From the NCBI RefSeq assembly GCF_042242105.1, contig NC_092028.1, forward strand, positions 13,563,338 to 13,627,337: a DNA stretch of 64,000 bases. Direction: 5' to 3'. This DNA is from Pempheris klunzingeri. Lineage: Eukaryota > Chordata > Actinopteri > Acropomatiformes > Pempheridae. The notes beneath the pieces were generated by a model. That model ran no database searches and was not told the DNA's origin. It was given only the letters and a program-made list of their open reading frames with translations. The position numbers and the translations under genes were made by a program. Positions 12,406 to 24,609 of this stretch are shown here, piece after piece (position 1 is the stretch's first letter; the number at the start of each line of letters is the position of its first letter).

Positions 12406-15400
12406 CATTTTATGAGTCATATTTTGAGCAACAGTAACAGTTTTTCTCTGGTGGAGTTGGTAAAGGTAGATATTTTGTTATCATTCCTTTTCTAAACTTA
12501 GTGATCTAATAGAAACTCCACCTCTGAACTGTGCCTGTGAGCTCTCCTGCGTCTCAGACATTCACTACCAGGAGCTCTCTGCCTAATGAGCTGCCTCCTC
12601 ATTCAGGCGTTAAGTACACACAGATTGCACCAACAAATTCAGTGAGAACCACAGAGCACATTTGGAAACCCATTTTCTAAGTAAAGCTGTCCTGGATTGT
12701 GGTGTGTAAACTAGTTACGTCATAACATAAAGGCTATTCCTCTTGGTGCATATATGTGATTCTTTGTATCTATTTTTGTTATCAAATTGGCCCATTTTTA
12801 CATTACATTACATTTAATGAGGCTACATACTTAAATAGCTGAAAGCACAATCAGCACTGGTATAGTGTACTCTCCTAACTCTCAGTGTACCTGTTAACTC
12901 TGAGATTTCTTCATGTGGGTTCAGATTACTTCTCTCCTCAGCATTGTTTTGACGTGCTCATGTGACCACCAAGGTTGAATTGGCTGCATATCATGAATAA
13001 ATTCTGCAAAATTAAATCGTGATCAAAAGATACTAAAATCCAGACTGTCAAAGGGTGCACTGGTCTGTCAGACTGAGAGTGGATTTAGAAAATTAAACTG
13101 TAGCCTACCCAGACTACAGATTATGTCCTTTGTATTTACACTACAACCTTTAAAACACTCAACAAAATATCAAAGATATGGCACAGGAAGACACTGGTAA
13201 CCAAAAGCAGAGGACACACATCAAAGGACAGGATACGGAAATGTACACAACATGATCTAACTACATCCTCCTGTGAACCACTGAAAAGTACACAGCAAAC
13301 ATTGGCCTATTGTTCTCGCCTCTGCATTACTTTGCATATATTTTCCCTTGAGTCATTCTATATACATGTATTTGGTTTGATACCACTCGGCATACATAAA
13401 TACAGTGTGCTTAGCTGTTGCTATAATTAAATCCCATAATTGAAACCTGAGGGATTATATGTTTTTTTTCTCCCCTCTAATCACCATTCACTGCTACACA
13501 TCTCCCATGTGAATATGATTGTCATGCTCTTTTCATTATGCTGAGTGTAAGTCTGTGCTAACGTCAGAGTGACAGACCTGTGGGTAAATGCCAGTGCCTC
13601 CCTGCACCAGCCTGGGTGGGGGGTTTGAGCCACACACAGCTTGTACAGTATCTCATACAGTAATTACCAGCCGCACAGCCAGAGGTTTGTCCTCCTCTTT
13701 GTCTTTATCTCAGAAATATCTGTGTCAGCTCCTCTCAGTCGAATGAATCTGCCTACTCTTTCAGCTCAGCCTGTTTCTTTCTCTTTTTCAGCTACTTTTT
13801 TACAACATGAATCACAAATGATAAGGCTGTGTGGCAACATCCATAGCAACACCTTTAAAGACAGGGTATGTATCTTATTTTAGGAGCTGATTTGTCGAAA
13901 TTCTCATAACAGCCCAACAGCAGTTAATAAATCAAATGGTTTGACATGAAAAAGAAAAGAATCCGCTATCCGTCCGAAGCCTTCCATCAGGCTAAATGTA
14001 ACAAGCTGTAATGACAGAACAAGAGAAAGCCGCGGCTTTCAAATCGCAACAGACTGTCTTTCTGTGTGCTAACAAGGGTCAGTGTGTGTTCTTATCACAC
14101 ACACACAAACTCACGTCTACATGCAGCCGTTATTGTTCCTGTCAGGTCAGGCAGAGGGCAGGTACATGAAGTAAGTCAGAGTCGTGTGTTTCTCCGCTCT
14201 GCATAATGACTGTTTTCCATCAAGCATTAAGAAATATAATGTGATGGAAAACAGCTACCATTTTCCCCCACACACTTCCTCAGCCTTCTTTATTGCAACT
14301 CCTTACTCATTATTTCTTTCCATATCATTTGCCAGTGTGCAGGCATGGGGTTGCACTCTGTATGTTCATGCATGTTGAACAGTTCTCACACTGGATTGAT
14401 TAGACATAGTGAGTACAGTAGTCTTTGCTGAACTTAATGTTTTCAGTCAGCAGAAGCAGCAGCATCCTTTAAGTTAAGATGTGTTTAAGTCCACTCCTAA
14501 TATCCCCAAACATTCACCCAGAGCTGTCAATTGTAGCGACCTCACACATACACCCGCACACACACACACATCTCCAGCTGCTTGAGCAGCCCAAAGGGCA
14601 GAGCTTGTTAAGTGCAGCAGAGCTGGGATGGACCGGAGCTGAACAGGACGGGGTAAGATGAGTTAGGTTTGAGCTCAAAGCAGCTTGAGCTTGGCTACAC
14701 TCCACTGGAAATTTTTTTCTTTCTCCCAGTAGCTGGTGATGATTAGCATGAACGACAGCACTGATGTGCAGTGCAGCATCAGAATATAGCTGCTTGCATA
14801 CTAAAAAGCTTGTTCAGTCATGTTTTTGTGCGTCTCTAAAAGGCTAAAATTAGATCCATCCTGGATATCAGTGCAGGGAAGGATTATTCCTACTTTTAGT
14901 TCTTCTCATCTTAGTTACTGCAACATGTTGTACATGCCTGTATCAAAAAGAGGTAAAACTAAGAGTGAGAGCCATATGTCCCCTATTTTAACATTTCCTC
15001 ACTGAATCTCACTTGTATTAGAGGCGGCTGCTTAGATTGTGCTTACACATTTGCGTTGCCTGGCCTGGAGTTATCTCTGAACTTTGGATGCCTCTTGAGT
15101 CTGTGTGCAAGCTGAAATCCAGGCAGATGCTTCCTGTCTGTCCCCAAAGACATTCCAAGTCTCTTATTAATGTTCAGGTAATCATGTAATAATGAGGGGT
15201 TACTAGTTTGAATTATGATATTGATTCCTCCTCACTTGTTCCTACTTACATTTTTTTGTGCAGTTTTGTAAAATGTTACCAGACATGCTTGTTTTTCCAT
15301 CAGCAACCAGCTTCATTTAACCTCCAGTTTCATCATCATTGGTTGTGGGGCCACTTGAGTCCAAAGACAGAAAATCATCTGCAGCTACTAGGCCTACATT

Positions 15401-18365
15401 AAAGATGGCAGTAAGTGTGTGTGTGTGTGTGTGTGTGTGTGTTGGAGAGCAGAGAGACTGTGCCTGTGTGACACAACCACACACTCACACATATCTGTTA
15501 TAAAATGGGTATGATGAAACCATAATGTGTGTGGGGGGTGCTTTAGGACGGCATGGAGAGAAGTCTGTGTGATTTAAAACAATGAGATTTTTTCAACTTA
15601 ATTGGAAGCTGAAGCAGCATGTCGCTGCCTTGTTCTGCCTCCCTCCCACATCGTGTCCTGTGCCACCAGCCCTCCTTGTGGAGACCAAATCTGAGCTGCG
15701 TGCGAAGGTCTCTATGCTTTGCTGCAGTTGAAAGACCCTGAGTGAAGGCTTTTCCCTGGAGCCCCCCAGGGAGGTCGGCGTGGGTTTTCACATTTTTATC
15801 TTAGGAAAGATAACTCTCTGATTTTGTCTTCACTCTTGTTGCCACCGGGACTGAGTGCTCATAAACACACAAATGGGACATTTGTTATGGCCCACTGGTC
15901 TATTTGCAACTCCAAATGCTATTGTGTGGATTTGTTTGAAATCAACAAACATGATGACATCAGTAGTTTCAATTATGCCAAGAGATTTGATTTAAAATTA
16001 AAAAAGGAAACGTGCTGCATATTTATATTTCCAACTGCATGTCCTTAGAGAGAACATTTGTTTTTGGAGAAGCTGCTCCAGACTATTTGATTAACGAACA
16101 ATCTGCAGAGAGCGCTGCTTTTAAAGATCTGAAGTGATTGATACTAGATGCTATGCTGAATGGGCAAGGTTTTTTTTTTTGATGTGGCATTATTGCAGAT
16201 ATTTCAGTGGTAGAAAAAATACTTTTAGTTATAGAATGTATGTGTTTCTGCATTGTCATGGTTAGCTGCCCCTGGCCTTCCTCTGCCAAACATGTGAGGA
16301 GATCTAAGCTGGATGGAAACTGGATTCTGTTCTTTAGACTGGAGAGCTAAGAATAGCCCTACATGCTTCCATTTGTGACCTTGTTGTCTTGGATATAACT
16401 AGACTGTTGGAAAGATTGTTTACGACGCAAACTCTGCCACTGTTGTGTGGCGTTTCCTGGAACCACTTATTGTAATTAAGTGCATTCATTTCAAAAGGGG
16501 CAGTGTTTGTTTTTTAATTTAAAAAAAACTATTCATCAGACACACGTTCAATTTCCAGTCAGTCTTCATCAACACAGCAGCTGCTACAGCACAAGTTGAT
16601 TAAAAAGTGGAATAACGCTGTTCAGTGTTTACTGTGTTTTCATCTTTATCTGGTTGAATGGAAGAATGAACGTACAAAGTCACCAGATGGTAGGCAATCT
16701 TCGCAGTGGCGGAAAACTATGTTAGGAAGGTGTAAAATAACAACAACAACAAAATTTTAAGAAAGGTTTCTTCTATTCAAGTCAATACAAATCCTGTAAA
16801 GCCAAAGATGGTGCAGGGTTTCCCTCCTTACTTTCTGACCGGAGTACATCTCAGCTGCAGTGCACTCAATGCTGCCACTGGTGATTAAAGATATGTATAG
16901 AGGACTACTGTTTTATTCAGTAGTATTGCTTCTGTGTAGTTTACAGCCACTATGGGGGTGAATGATTTTCCAATAAATACAGGGACAGACACAGAGGGCT
17001 ACTAAAAAAGTTTGAGCTGTTTTTTCAGGTTCGAAGTTACCGTGAATGCTTCAGGTTGGAGCACCGGAGGAGACCGGGCCGATGTGACAGATGGAATTAA
17101 TAATTTTATTGGTTAACTTCCCCATAACCTAACATTAATAGTCATAACAGGACACTCACTGTGGCAGCAGACTTTCTAGCTCAAGCTGAGAACTATCTCT
17201 TTGACTAAAAACAAGCTGTGTCTCTGCGGATAGATTCAAATGGAAATGGTGCACCTGAGGCCCGGCCTCCCTCGTCTTCTTTCCTTTAGATTCCATGTAA
17301 CATAACACAGGTTGGTCCTATTAAACGGGTGAAATCAAAGGAATTCATTCCCTCATCCTGCTGACGTTCACAGACAAAGGTAGACGGGCTCTCTGACAGC
17401 TTCCTCATTATTAGCACAGCCGTTACCATGGTTCCAGTTGCATTGTATTCTCATCAAAATTTTTCTCTTATCATTCTTAAACAAAAATCCCCGTCATTCA
17501 CCGAATAGTTTCTGTGCTTGGAAATGCCATAAAGCAGCACCAAGGTCACTTTGCACATACCTCGTTGGTCTGAGCTTTTTACTGTGAATGAATGGAAATG
17601 AATAGAAGGAATACAGCATGTTTCTCTGAAGTACCATTTGAATGGCTCAAGTAAAGTTTCAAAACTAATTGCTTACATAACGTGTTTTGTGTCTGAATAG
17701 CAATACTGGAGGACTCCTATTGTATGATTGATTGATTGATCATCCATTCATTCATTTATTTAGGTTATTGAGTAGTTTGTGATGTCAGCAGTCTGGTCTG
17801 TCCTTTCATCTCCTCTGTGATTATTTTCTCAGGTGGAAAAGGTCAAGGTTAAGAAAAGAAAATACCCGTTAGGCCGTACCAGCTCTTCATCTTTTTCCAG
17901 CATCCCTTTTTCTTCCATCTGTCCAATCCGTCTGCATCCTCTGTTGGGTCTCATTTCCATGTTGCCGCTGAGAGACGCTCACCTCCACTCAGAGCCGTAA
18001 TCTGTCTCCTCAAGCCGAACAGACAGTCAAGTGCTGCAGTTCATGTATTCTCTTTCTACTTCTCACATGTCCTTTAGTTTCTCCTCCTTGCATTTATCTT
18101 TCCTCCCTTGTGACTCTTTTCAGTAATGATAACGGCCTTAAGCTGGATTTTAATGTGGATCTGTTTTCTTTCTTATATCAAAGATTATTATTTGTTTAAA
18201 TAAGTCAATTAAGAAGTGTGTAAGTATCCAGATGAGCCTGTGTTACTCATCCTGAGCCTGAATTTGGAGTTGAGCACATCCATGCTGATGAAACAAAAAG
18301 TAAAAATGATGAAATGGAACAAATATTCTCAACATAGGTATCTGGAGAAATAGATTAGGCCTCTT
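12406..18365. other. Intergenic, no gene recognised
   Basis: No supported gene. It contains a (TG)n microsatellite at 15415-15442, a short (CA)n near 14,558-14,571, an ATTG/ATTC tetranucleotide run at about 17724-17760, and an imperfect RFX X-box-like GTTACCATGGTTCC at 17422-17435. The open frames are short and unrecognised. Confidence 0.5.
15415..15442 (+). repeat. (TG)n microsatellite
   Basis: An uninterrupted GT dinucleotide run of about 28 bp. Confidence 0.9.
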
Positions 18366-18369
18366 TTAA

Positions 18370-18435
18370 ATCAAATCAAATTTTATTCATGCAGGGTCTC
18401 TGCTGCAAGACTGTGCTGCAAAGGGCTTCACAGAG
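18370..18435 (+). repeat. Diverged interspersed repeat end
   Basis: AAATCAAATCAAATTTTATT followed by a GCTGCAAAGGGCTTCACA stretch resembles the common teleost repeat end that reads TTTATTTATATAGC and then AAGTGCTTTACA. The match is partial. Confidence 0.35.
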
Positions 18436-18783
18436 AAGCAGTGAAAAAAATCAACATAGGAGATAGAGATCAGTAGTGGAAGCAGTAATAACAGCAGTAA
18501 TATCCTATCTTAATTTTGGCTAACCCCAATGCTGTGCTTCCTGTAAACAAAGCAGACCGTGGCTGAGTCAGAGGTTTGGTACAAGTTTACGAATAATTTA
18601 GAGCAGGTAAAGAAAAGTAAGGCAAAATTTGATTAGTTTGTTTCCCAAAAAAAGTCACGAACATAACTGATCGTAACTAGTTTTATCATCAGCTATTTGA
18701 GATATTTGTCAAGTTGCTGTCGTGTCATGAATATGGATCTAAATCTACCTGTAATTTAAAATACTCTTTATTGGGGTCTTGAA

Positions 18784-18821
18784 TGAGTTAATCCAGTGCT
18801 TGGCTCCACTGGATTAACTCA
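18784..18821. repeat. Perfect 15-bp inverted repeat (hairpin) with 8-nt loop
   Basis: TGAGTTAATCCAGTG (18784-18798) is followed, after CTTGGCTC, by its exact reverse complement CACTGGATTAACTCA (18807-18821). A related direct copy, TGAGTCAACCCAGTACTT, follows at about 18837. There is no T-run that would suggest a bacterial-type terminator and no coding context. Confidence 0.85.
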
Positions 18822-18859
18822 CTTGTGTAATGAGAGTGAGTCAACCCAGTACTTTTAAA

Positions 18860-21800
18860 GAATTATAAAAGTATTTAAACGCAGATAGCCAAAGAGCAAA
18901 AGCACAGCAGAGGAGAGGCTATGACTCTCTGAACAGCACGCTGAAACATGACACATGAGAACACAATTATTGAGAAATAATGGCCACTTTCTTCAAGAAA
19001 GAAGAGTTAAAGTCTGCCCAATAAGTGGATAGATTTGTCACTTGGTGCTTAAAAAAAGATCTTAAAAATGCCAAATTTAGACAGAAAGTCACTAAATTGG
19101 AAACAATGAGCCAATGAGTGAGTTACACAGTAGTTCTGACCAGTGTTCTACAATTTATGCACTGAAATAGACACAGACCCTTAAAAAATCATCATGCAAT
19201 TTGTCAGTATTTAGTTTGCCGAAAGGTGGCAGAGGGCAACTCTGAGCGTAGAACATCCATTTTTACTTTATTTTGTCCTACGTTTTCTCCAGCTAATTAG
19301 TGTTCCACCCGAATGAGACATATTGTTCTGCTATAAAGGCCAACCCCAGCAAAGGCTCTGAGTTATGTAATGATCCATGCTAACTCACTATAATAAATGA
19401 CTTTCTCCCCACTTCTCTTTTACTTTTAAGACACTTCTCTTCAGCTGCTTCTCTCCTGTGTGCTGGTATTTTCCTTTTTAAAATAGGCTGTTATTGACAT
19501 TTTCTGAGAAAATAAGCAAAAATGTCAAGTGACTCGTATTTCTATCTCTATTTGCAGAGTAGTTTCGTGTTTTCACAGTAAAAAAAAAAAGGCGTAAAAG
19601 TTGCCAAGTTTGTACACATTTGCAGGCTGAAGTATTCCATTGTTCCTAGTGCCAGTAGCAGCAGGCAGACAGTCACACTTTGGAAAGGCATTTTGTGGTA
19701 GCAGGTGTGGAGAAGAAGGTTCCTCTTTCTCCCCTCCCACACACACAAATGCACACATTTACGGTTTCTATAACCCTAAATGACTCCCGAGCAGCGCCAG
19801 AAGAGTAGTGTGATTTCACAGAGGAGCTGGTCTTTTGTCTTTATCTCATGAATGAAAATAATGCTCATATTGATTTGGAGTGGGTTCCCCCAGATGCCCT
19901 TCCACTGTGAGGAGGGACCACAGGGTTTTAACTGAGCTGAGCGCTGAGGTTAAATGCATGCTTTAATCAGAACCATCATGATTAGGTAAGACCTACTCTC
20001 AGGAGGATCGATACCTTCACTGTCTGACGCTGGTGGGAGTATCACATGATATCAGGCTAAACCCTGTGTGTGCTCCCTCGAAAATAAGCTACTGAAAGAG
20101 CAGCGGAAATCTAACCAGTAAACAGAATTTCCAAACACCGGATTCATCCTTGAGGTTTGGTACACCGACAATAGGCCTGCATGGCGGATCGTGAGGCTCC
20201 TCTCTGGCTCCCTTCATCGCTGTGCAGGATCTTCTTGACTTTAGTGTGTCAGCATTTTACTGTGAAGATGAACCAGCATCCCATCCATCTCATGATGTAT
20301 GGGAACCCAAAGAAAGACTCCTGTCTCCAGAGAGCCTCTGTTCTGAGGAGGCTATTTACGGGTTTTTCTCTGCCAACGCTCACTCTCTGTTACCTGAAGC
20401 TCCTTTCCTGCCTCATTCTCCATGGTTCTCTCAGTGTTTCCAACAAATCTATCTACATTTTGGTTCTGACTGTGGTGCTTTTAGTCGCCTAGAAAAAGGC
20501 CAGTGGTTGTGAGAGGATATTGTCTTGTTGGTATGAAACCTTCATCAGGCAACCTGCAGAATTGAGATGATGTGAACACGTATTGATCAGGTGTACGCAC
20601 AAAGGTCTGTGGATCAGATGTGATTTTCCAGATAATGTACAGATCACATATTAAAACCAGGTGTAAATGGGGCCTGACTGTTTGGGAACAGAGGTTAGAG
20701 GTTGTAAGGTAAATGCCATCCAACTGCTTTTATGCATATTTCAATTTGCATATAAAAAAAACACAGAAAATTCAAAGAAAAACTTGAAAAATCAAATTGA
20801 TTGACAAATTGATGAAAGCCAAATGCAACAAATTGCAACGAAAACAAAATGTGAATCCACTGAAGAGACCAAAAGTTAACTGTAGATGAAAACATCGGAT
20901 CCATGTGGAGCGATAAGGAGACTGACTTTCCTCTAATCAACACATGAAACAACATAAACACCATATTTCCATTGTGTTAGTTGACGTTTGGCTTGCACTC
21001 TAATCATCTCATGGCATCCTCTTCCTCTGCCGTGGTATAACAGCACCTGACTGAAGAATAAACCCCCGGCAACTATTTATCTTGATGTACCCAACTCCTA
21101 ATATTTTCATAACAGTAGTGGATTGAAACACACATTAATTCACATCTTCTTTTGCATATTTTCTGGAAATTAGTTTCTCTCTTTTTGCCCCTCTAATGGC
21201 ACAAAAAACAAGCCGTTTAAGAAGAACTGATTGAGTTACAGCGCAATTACTTTTTATGTTCCTTGATGCCTGCATGATACATTTGAGAGTCACACAGACG
21301 TGATCCTCTCTCTGCCTCTCTCTTTCTCACCAGGTTCTGCAGCACACCAGCACCCCTGGAGTGAACTGCTCAAGGACACTTCAGCTGGATGCATTTGAGA
21401 GGGGCCTAACAACAAAAAGAGAGCGAGAGAGAAAAGGAATTAGGCTCATGTTCAAACCAGCATGCGAACAGAGGAGGCCTTGGATCCAGGTTTTTGTGGG
21501 GAGTGAGCACACAGCAGGCGCCTCAGAGCAGTAGCCCCCTGTGGTATTTCAGATGGAGCTGTCCGCACACTGCTCGCCTTGATACATGTGCTGTATTGAG
21601 GAGCCCCCGGTGGAGGTTTGAAGGCCGGCTGTGTCGTGATGCACACATCCGTTAAAGCTCAATGTTGATGTTCTGCAACACGGAACAATGAGCATGACTT
21701 TTCTGTGTCTCCTCTGCTTCATTGTCCTACTGTAAACCTGCTGCTGCAGAAGGACCCAGAGCATTGTCTGATTCTCGCCAGTAACCCTGAGAGAGTCGAT

Positions 21801-23584
21801 GCAGAGAGCCTGTCACAGCCAAGCCTCTCAGATCATTTATTATTGATTCAGCAGACATGAGGTGGGTGGAGAGAGGAGGACAGAAAGAGAGAGAGAATGC
21901 GAGGAAGCCAATCATAAGACCTGTATAGAAACATTGTTGTGATAAACATAGAAAAGAGCGAAAGAAAGACAACAGTGAGGGAGTGTGAAGAAGATGAAAC
22001 GCAGGACTATAAAGTAATTCAGATAAATGAGTGAAACAGAAAAGTCTTCACAGGCTTCTGGTGAAAGGAAGATGGAGTTAACGTTGGGCATGAAGCTGTG
22101 TGGGACAGGCAGCCACAAAGCTTTGCCTTGTAGCAACATGCTCCCTGCCTCCTGCAGGATGTTGCGCCAGAGGCAAACAAAGGAAGCATCTCCACGTCGT
22201 CCCTCATCAACAATGTTACCGGCCTTTGGTCATCCAACCCGATATGAAGAACAGACTCTCTCTGGGGACGCAAGTGGCTGCACTCTGTCAAAACAAACCA
22301 TGGCGGAGATAAGATGGAGAGAGCCTTTGGGTCGGATAGATCTGCTGGCAGCAAACACTCTTCAGATGAAGATAGTTTTATACAAGGGCATTTACATCCA
22401 TCTACTATTATGCATATTCTTATTTTAACATAAAAAAAAACTAAGTGGAAACATTAGAAATGTGACCCTACAAGAAACAACAGCCAGTGGCCCCAACTTG
22501 AGTTTTACAAACCTGTAACAGCCGTAGTAATTATGAAAAGAAGGAAGTCAGGTGATGTTGTTGAAGTGCCATAGTCCACATAGGGATGAGGGCAAAACAT
22601 TGGACTTTAACATGGGACACAGCTGTGCAGTAGCTGTTTCCAACCAACATGTTTATTAGCATGACCAAGACCCTTTGCTAAGCTTAACCAAGTGTTTATC
22701 AGTGTGTGTTTAGGGTCGTTGTCAACATGATAACAAAGTACTTATTTTAACCCAAACTTTAATTTTTCACTAAACCTAACCGAGTTGTTTTTGTACCTAA
22801 TCCTAACTAAGCCCTAACCATTGCGTCATCAAATGAATGAACATTGATTTCACAGACAAATGATCTATGAAATGTTCTGTTGTTCAAGAAGGCTGGAACA
22901 AATATATTTAGTCATTTAATTTGAAGGACTTGGTGGTTTCCACGCTTGGCTGGGTTGGAAAAGTTGGTGTATCGATAAAAACAGAATGCAACAAATTTCA
23001 ATGGAAGCAGAGATTCAACCAAAATGGAATCTTAGCTACTGTTCCACGTTGAATTCCTTTGTTTTGGTTTGTTGTATTAACCCTTTTTTTTCAAATATGA
23101 ACCCCCTAAAACCGTGACTGTACAGGCTGGTTTTCTACAAAGCCTGTCTTGACTGCTTGTAATCAGGCCCTGAAGATTTTTTCCTCACAATAGAAACACG
23201 TTTCCCATCTCGTGTCTTACAATGGAGTGTTTTATTATCCAGCAACATTTCCCACAGGCTTAAATAAAATAGAAGTCTAAATTAGTTTTTTTTCATTTTC
23301 CCCTGCTCATCAGACATTTGTCCTTGTGCAATTCAGAGCAACACCAGCACACTTCAATTATGTTCACTTAAAAACTGTATTTTTTTTTTATTCAGAAAGC
23401 TGCTTCTTAGGTCGACTCTGGTAACTTCTGTTTCACAGGCAATATTGATAAGTTTGAATTGCGCTGTAAACATTTATTTAACGTATTTACATATAGCACC
23501 ATACAGTGAGACTGGTTTTGGTTCTCAGTGCTACAGTGTGTCAATGACAAATTACCTGACCAAAGGAAGAACACGTTTAGATGA
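18860..23584. other. Intergenic, no gene recognised
   Basis: No supported gene. About 22,660-22,815 carries CTAAACCTAACCGAGTTGTT and CCTAATCCTAACTAAGCCC, typical of a dispersed teleost repeat. About 20,500-20,670 has GTGTAAATGGGGCCTGACTG, also repeat-like. The 96-codon frame at 20222-20512 follows an acceptor-like CTGTGCAG but is unrecognised. Confidence 0.45.
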
Positions 23585-23592
23585 TGTTGTAC

Positions 23593-24601
23593 CAGTGGTG
23601 GGCAGTCAGGGCCAGCAAGGCCTTCTCTGCTGGCCTAAACTCAGAATCATTGACGTTTTAATATTTTCCCATTAATCATTTTAGATTATTCCTAATAGTC
23701 TATGCTCTTCATTTCATAACGTGTCTCTGGGCTGGGGTGCTTCCAGCAGTGTATGTCTATATTAGAGCTTTTATCCAATCATATTTCAGCCATCATGTGT
23801 TGTCAGGGTCAAAGAAATCTGCCCATCATCGCAATGAAACTGTTGCTTTAACCAATCAGATTTCGAGTTGGTGACCCCAGGGCCTTCTAGCAGGTGTACG
23901 ATGACATTAGTATTTTCACGTCCTCTGATTGGATGGTCAGAGAGCTTAGCCAAAGTTAGCGATTCTTATCTGTAGCGACCTGCACAAGCTTAAACTTTAT
24001 CATAATTGTAAGTATTAATAGCAGTTTTTTTAACCCACAATGGCTGACGGAGGAGAAGATGTTAATTTGGTCACAGATCTACTTAGAAATCCATTTTCAA
24101 GGCGGACTTTCCAAGAAAAGCTGGACATTTTGAGGAAATGCTGGCCCACCCCGAAGCTAGCAAGCCTGTCCCAGCCGGGAAAAGGGTTAGTCCGCCACTT
24201 TCAGGTCAGCAACTACGAGCGATACCTTTGCCTTACAGGCTCCAAGGAGCAAATTGTGTTGCTGAGAACGCCTGGTGTTGGCAACTGAACGACTCTGTGT
24301 TTGGAGCCCAGTCGGTGGTTAGAGTGTTTGGTGTATATGGAGCAGGTGCACAGCAGCACAGCTGTGGCTGCAGTGACAGGTGACTTGTTGAATTCTTTTA
24401 ATTTGGTTTCTTGCTTTAGTGATGTCATTCATTCTCCAGCATGAGATACCTGTCTGCAATGCAACGTCCTGTTATACTGCCTTTCTGTATAATATTGATG
24501 GTTTCTATAGCCGTGACGTCATAATGATGGTATTAAGAGGTGGTTTGATTCAGGTAGGACGCCACTGAAGGCCCAGGTGTAAAATGAACGGCCCGCCACT
24601 G
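23593..24601 (+). mobile_element. hAT-type DNA transposon relic with TIRs and 8-bp target-site duplication
   Basis: The 5' end CAGTGGTGGGC and the 3' end GCCCGCCACTG are inverted repeats (10 of 11 matching). They are flanked by 8-bp copies TGTTGTAC (23585-23592) and TGTTTTAC (24602-24609), differing at one base. Eight-bp duplications are the hallmark of hAT elements. The 1,009-bp body carries a remnant of a transposase-like gene (separate entry) and is too short for a full transposase, so it is non-autonomous. Confidence 0.75.
24040..24288 (+). pseudogene. ZMYM1-like/hAT transposase N-terminal fragment
   Basis: The open frame begins MADGGEDVNLVTDLLRNPFS and contains RRTFQEKL, PTPKL, SQPGKG and VRHFQVSNYERY, a signature I recognise from the N-terminus of teleost zinc-finger MYM-type protein 1-like/hAT proteins, which precedes their zinc finger. 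Right after the CLTGS stretch the expected Cys/Trp-rich zinc-finger start is found only in another frame and interrupted by a stop, so the fragment is frameshifted and dead. It lies wholly inside the hAT relic. Confidence 0.6.
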
Positions 24602-24609
24602 TGTTTTAC

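Noticed and set aside
17422-17435. RFX X-box-like GTTACCATGGTTCC
   Set aside because: The second half-site has two mismatches and no gene is nearby, so it is not called as a regulatory feature.
20222-20512. 96-codon frame after an acceptor-like CTGTGCAG
   Set aside because: No protein family is recognised, there is no matching donor or partner exon, and it lies in a repeat-rich gene-free region.
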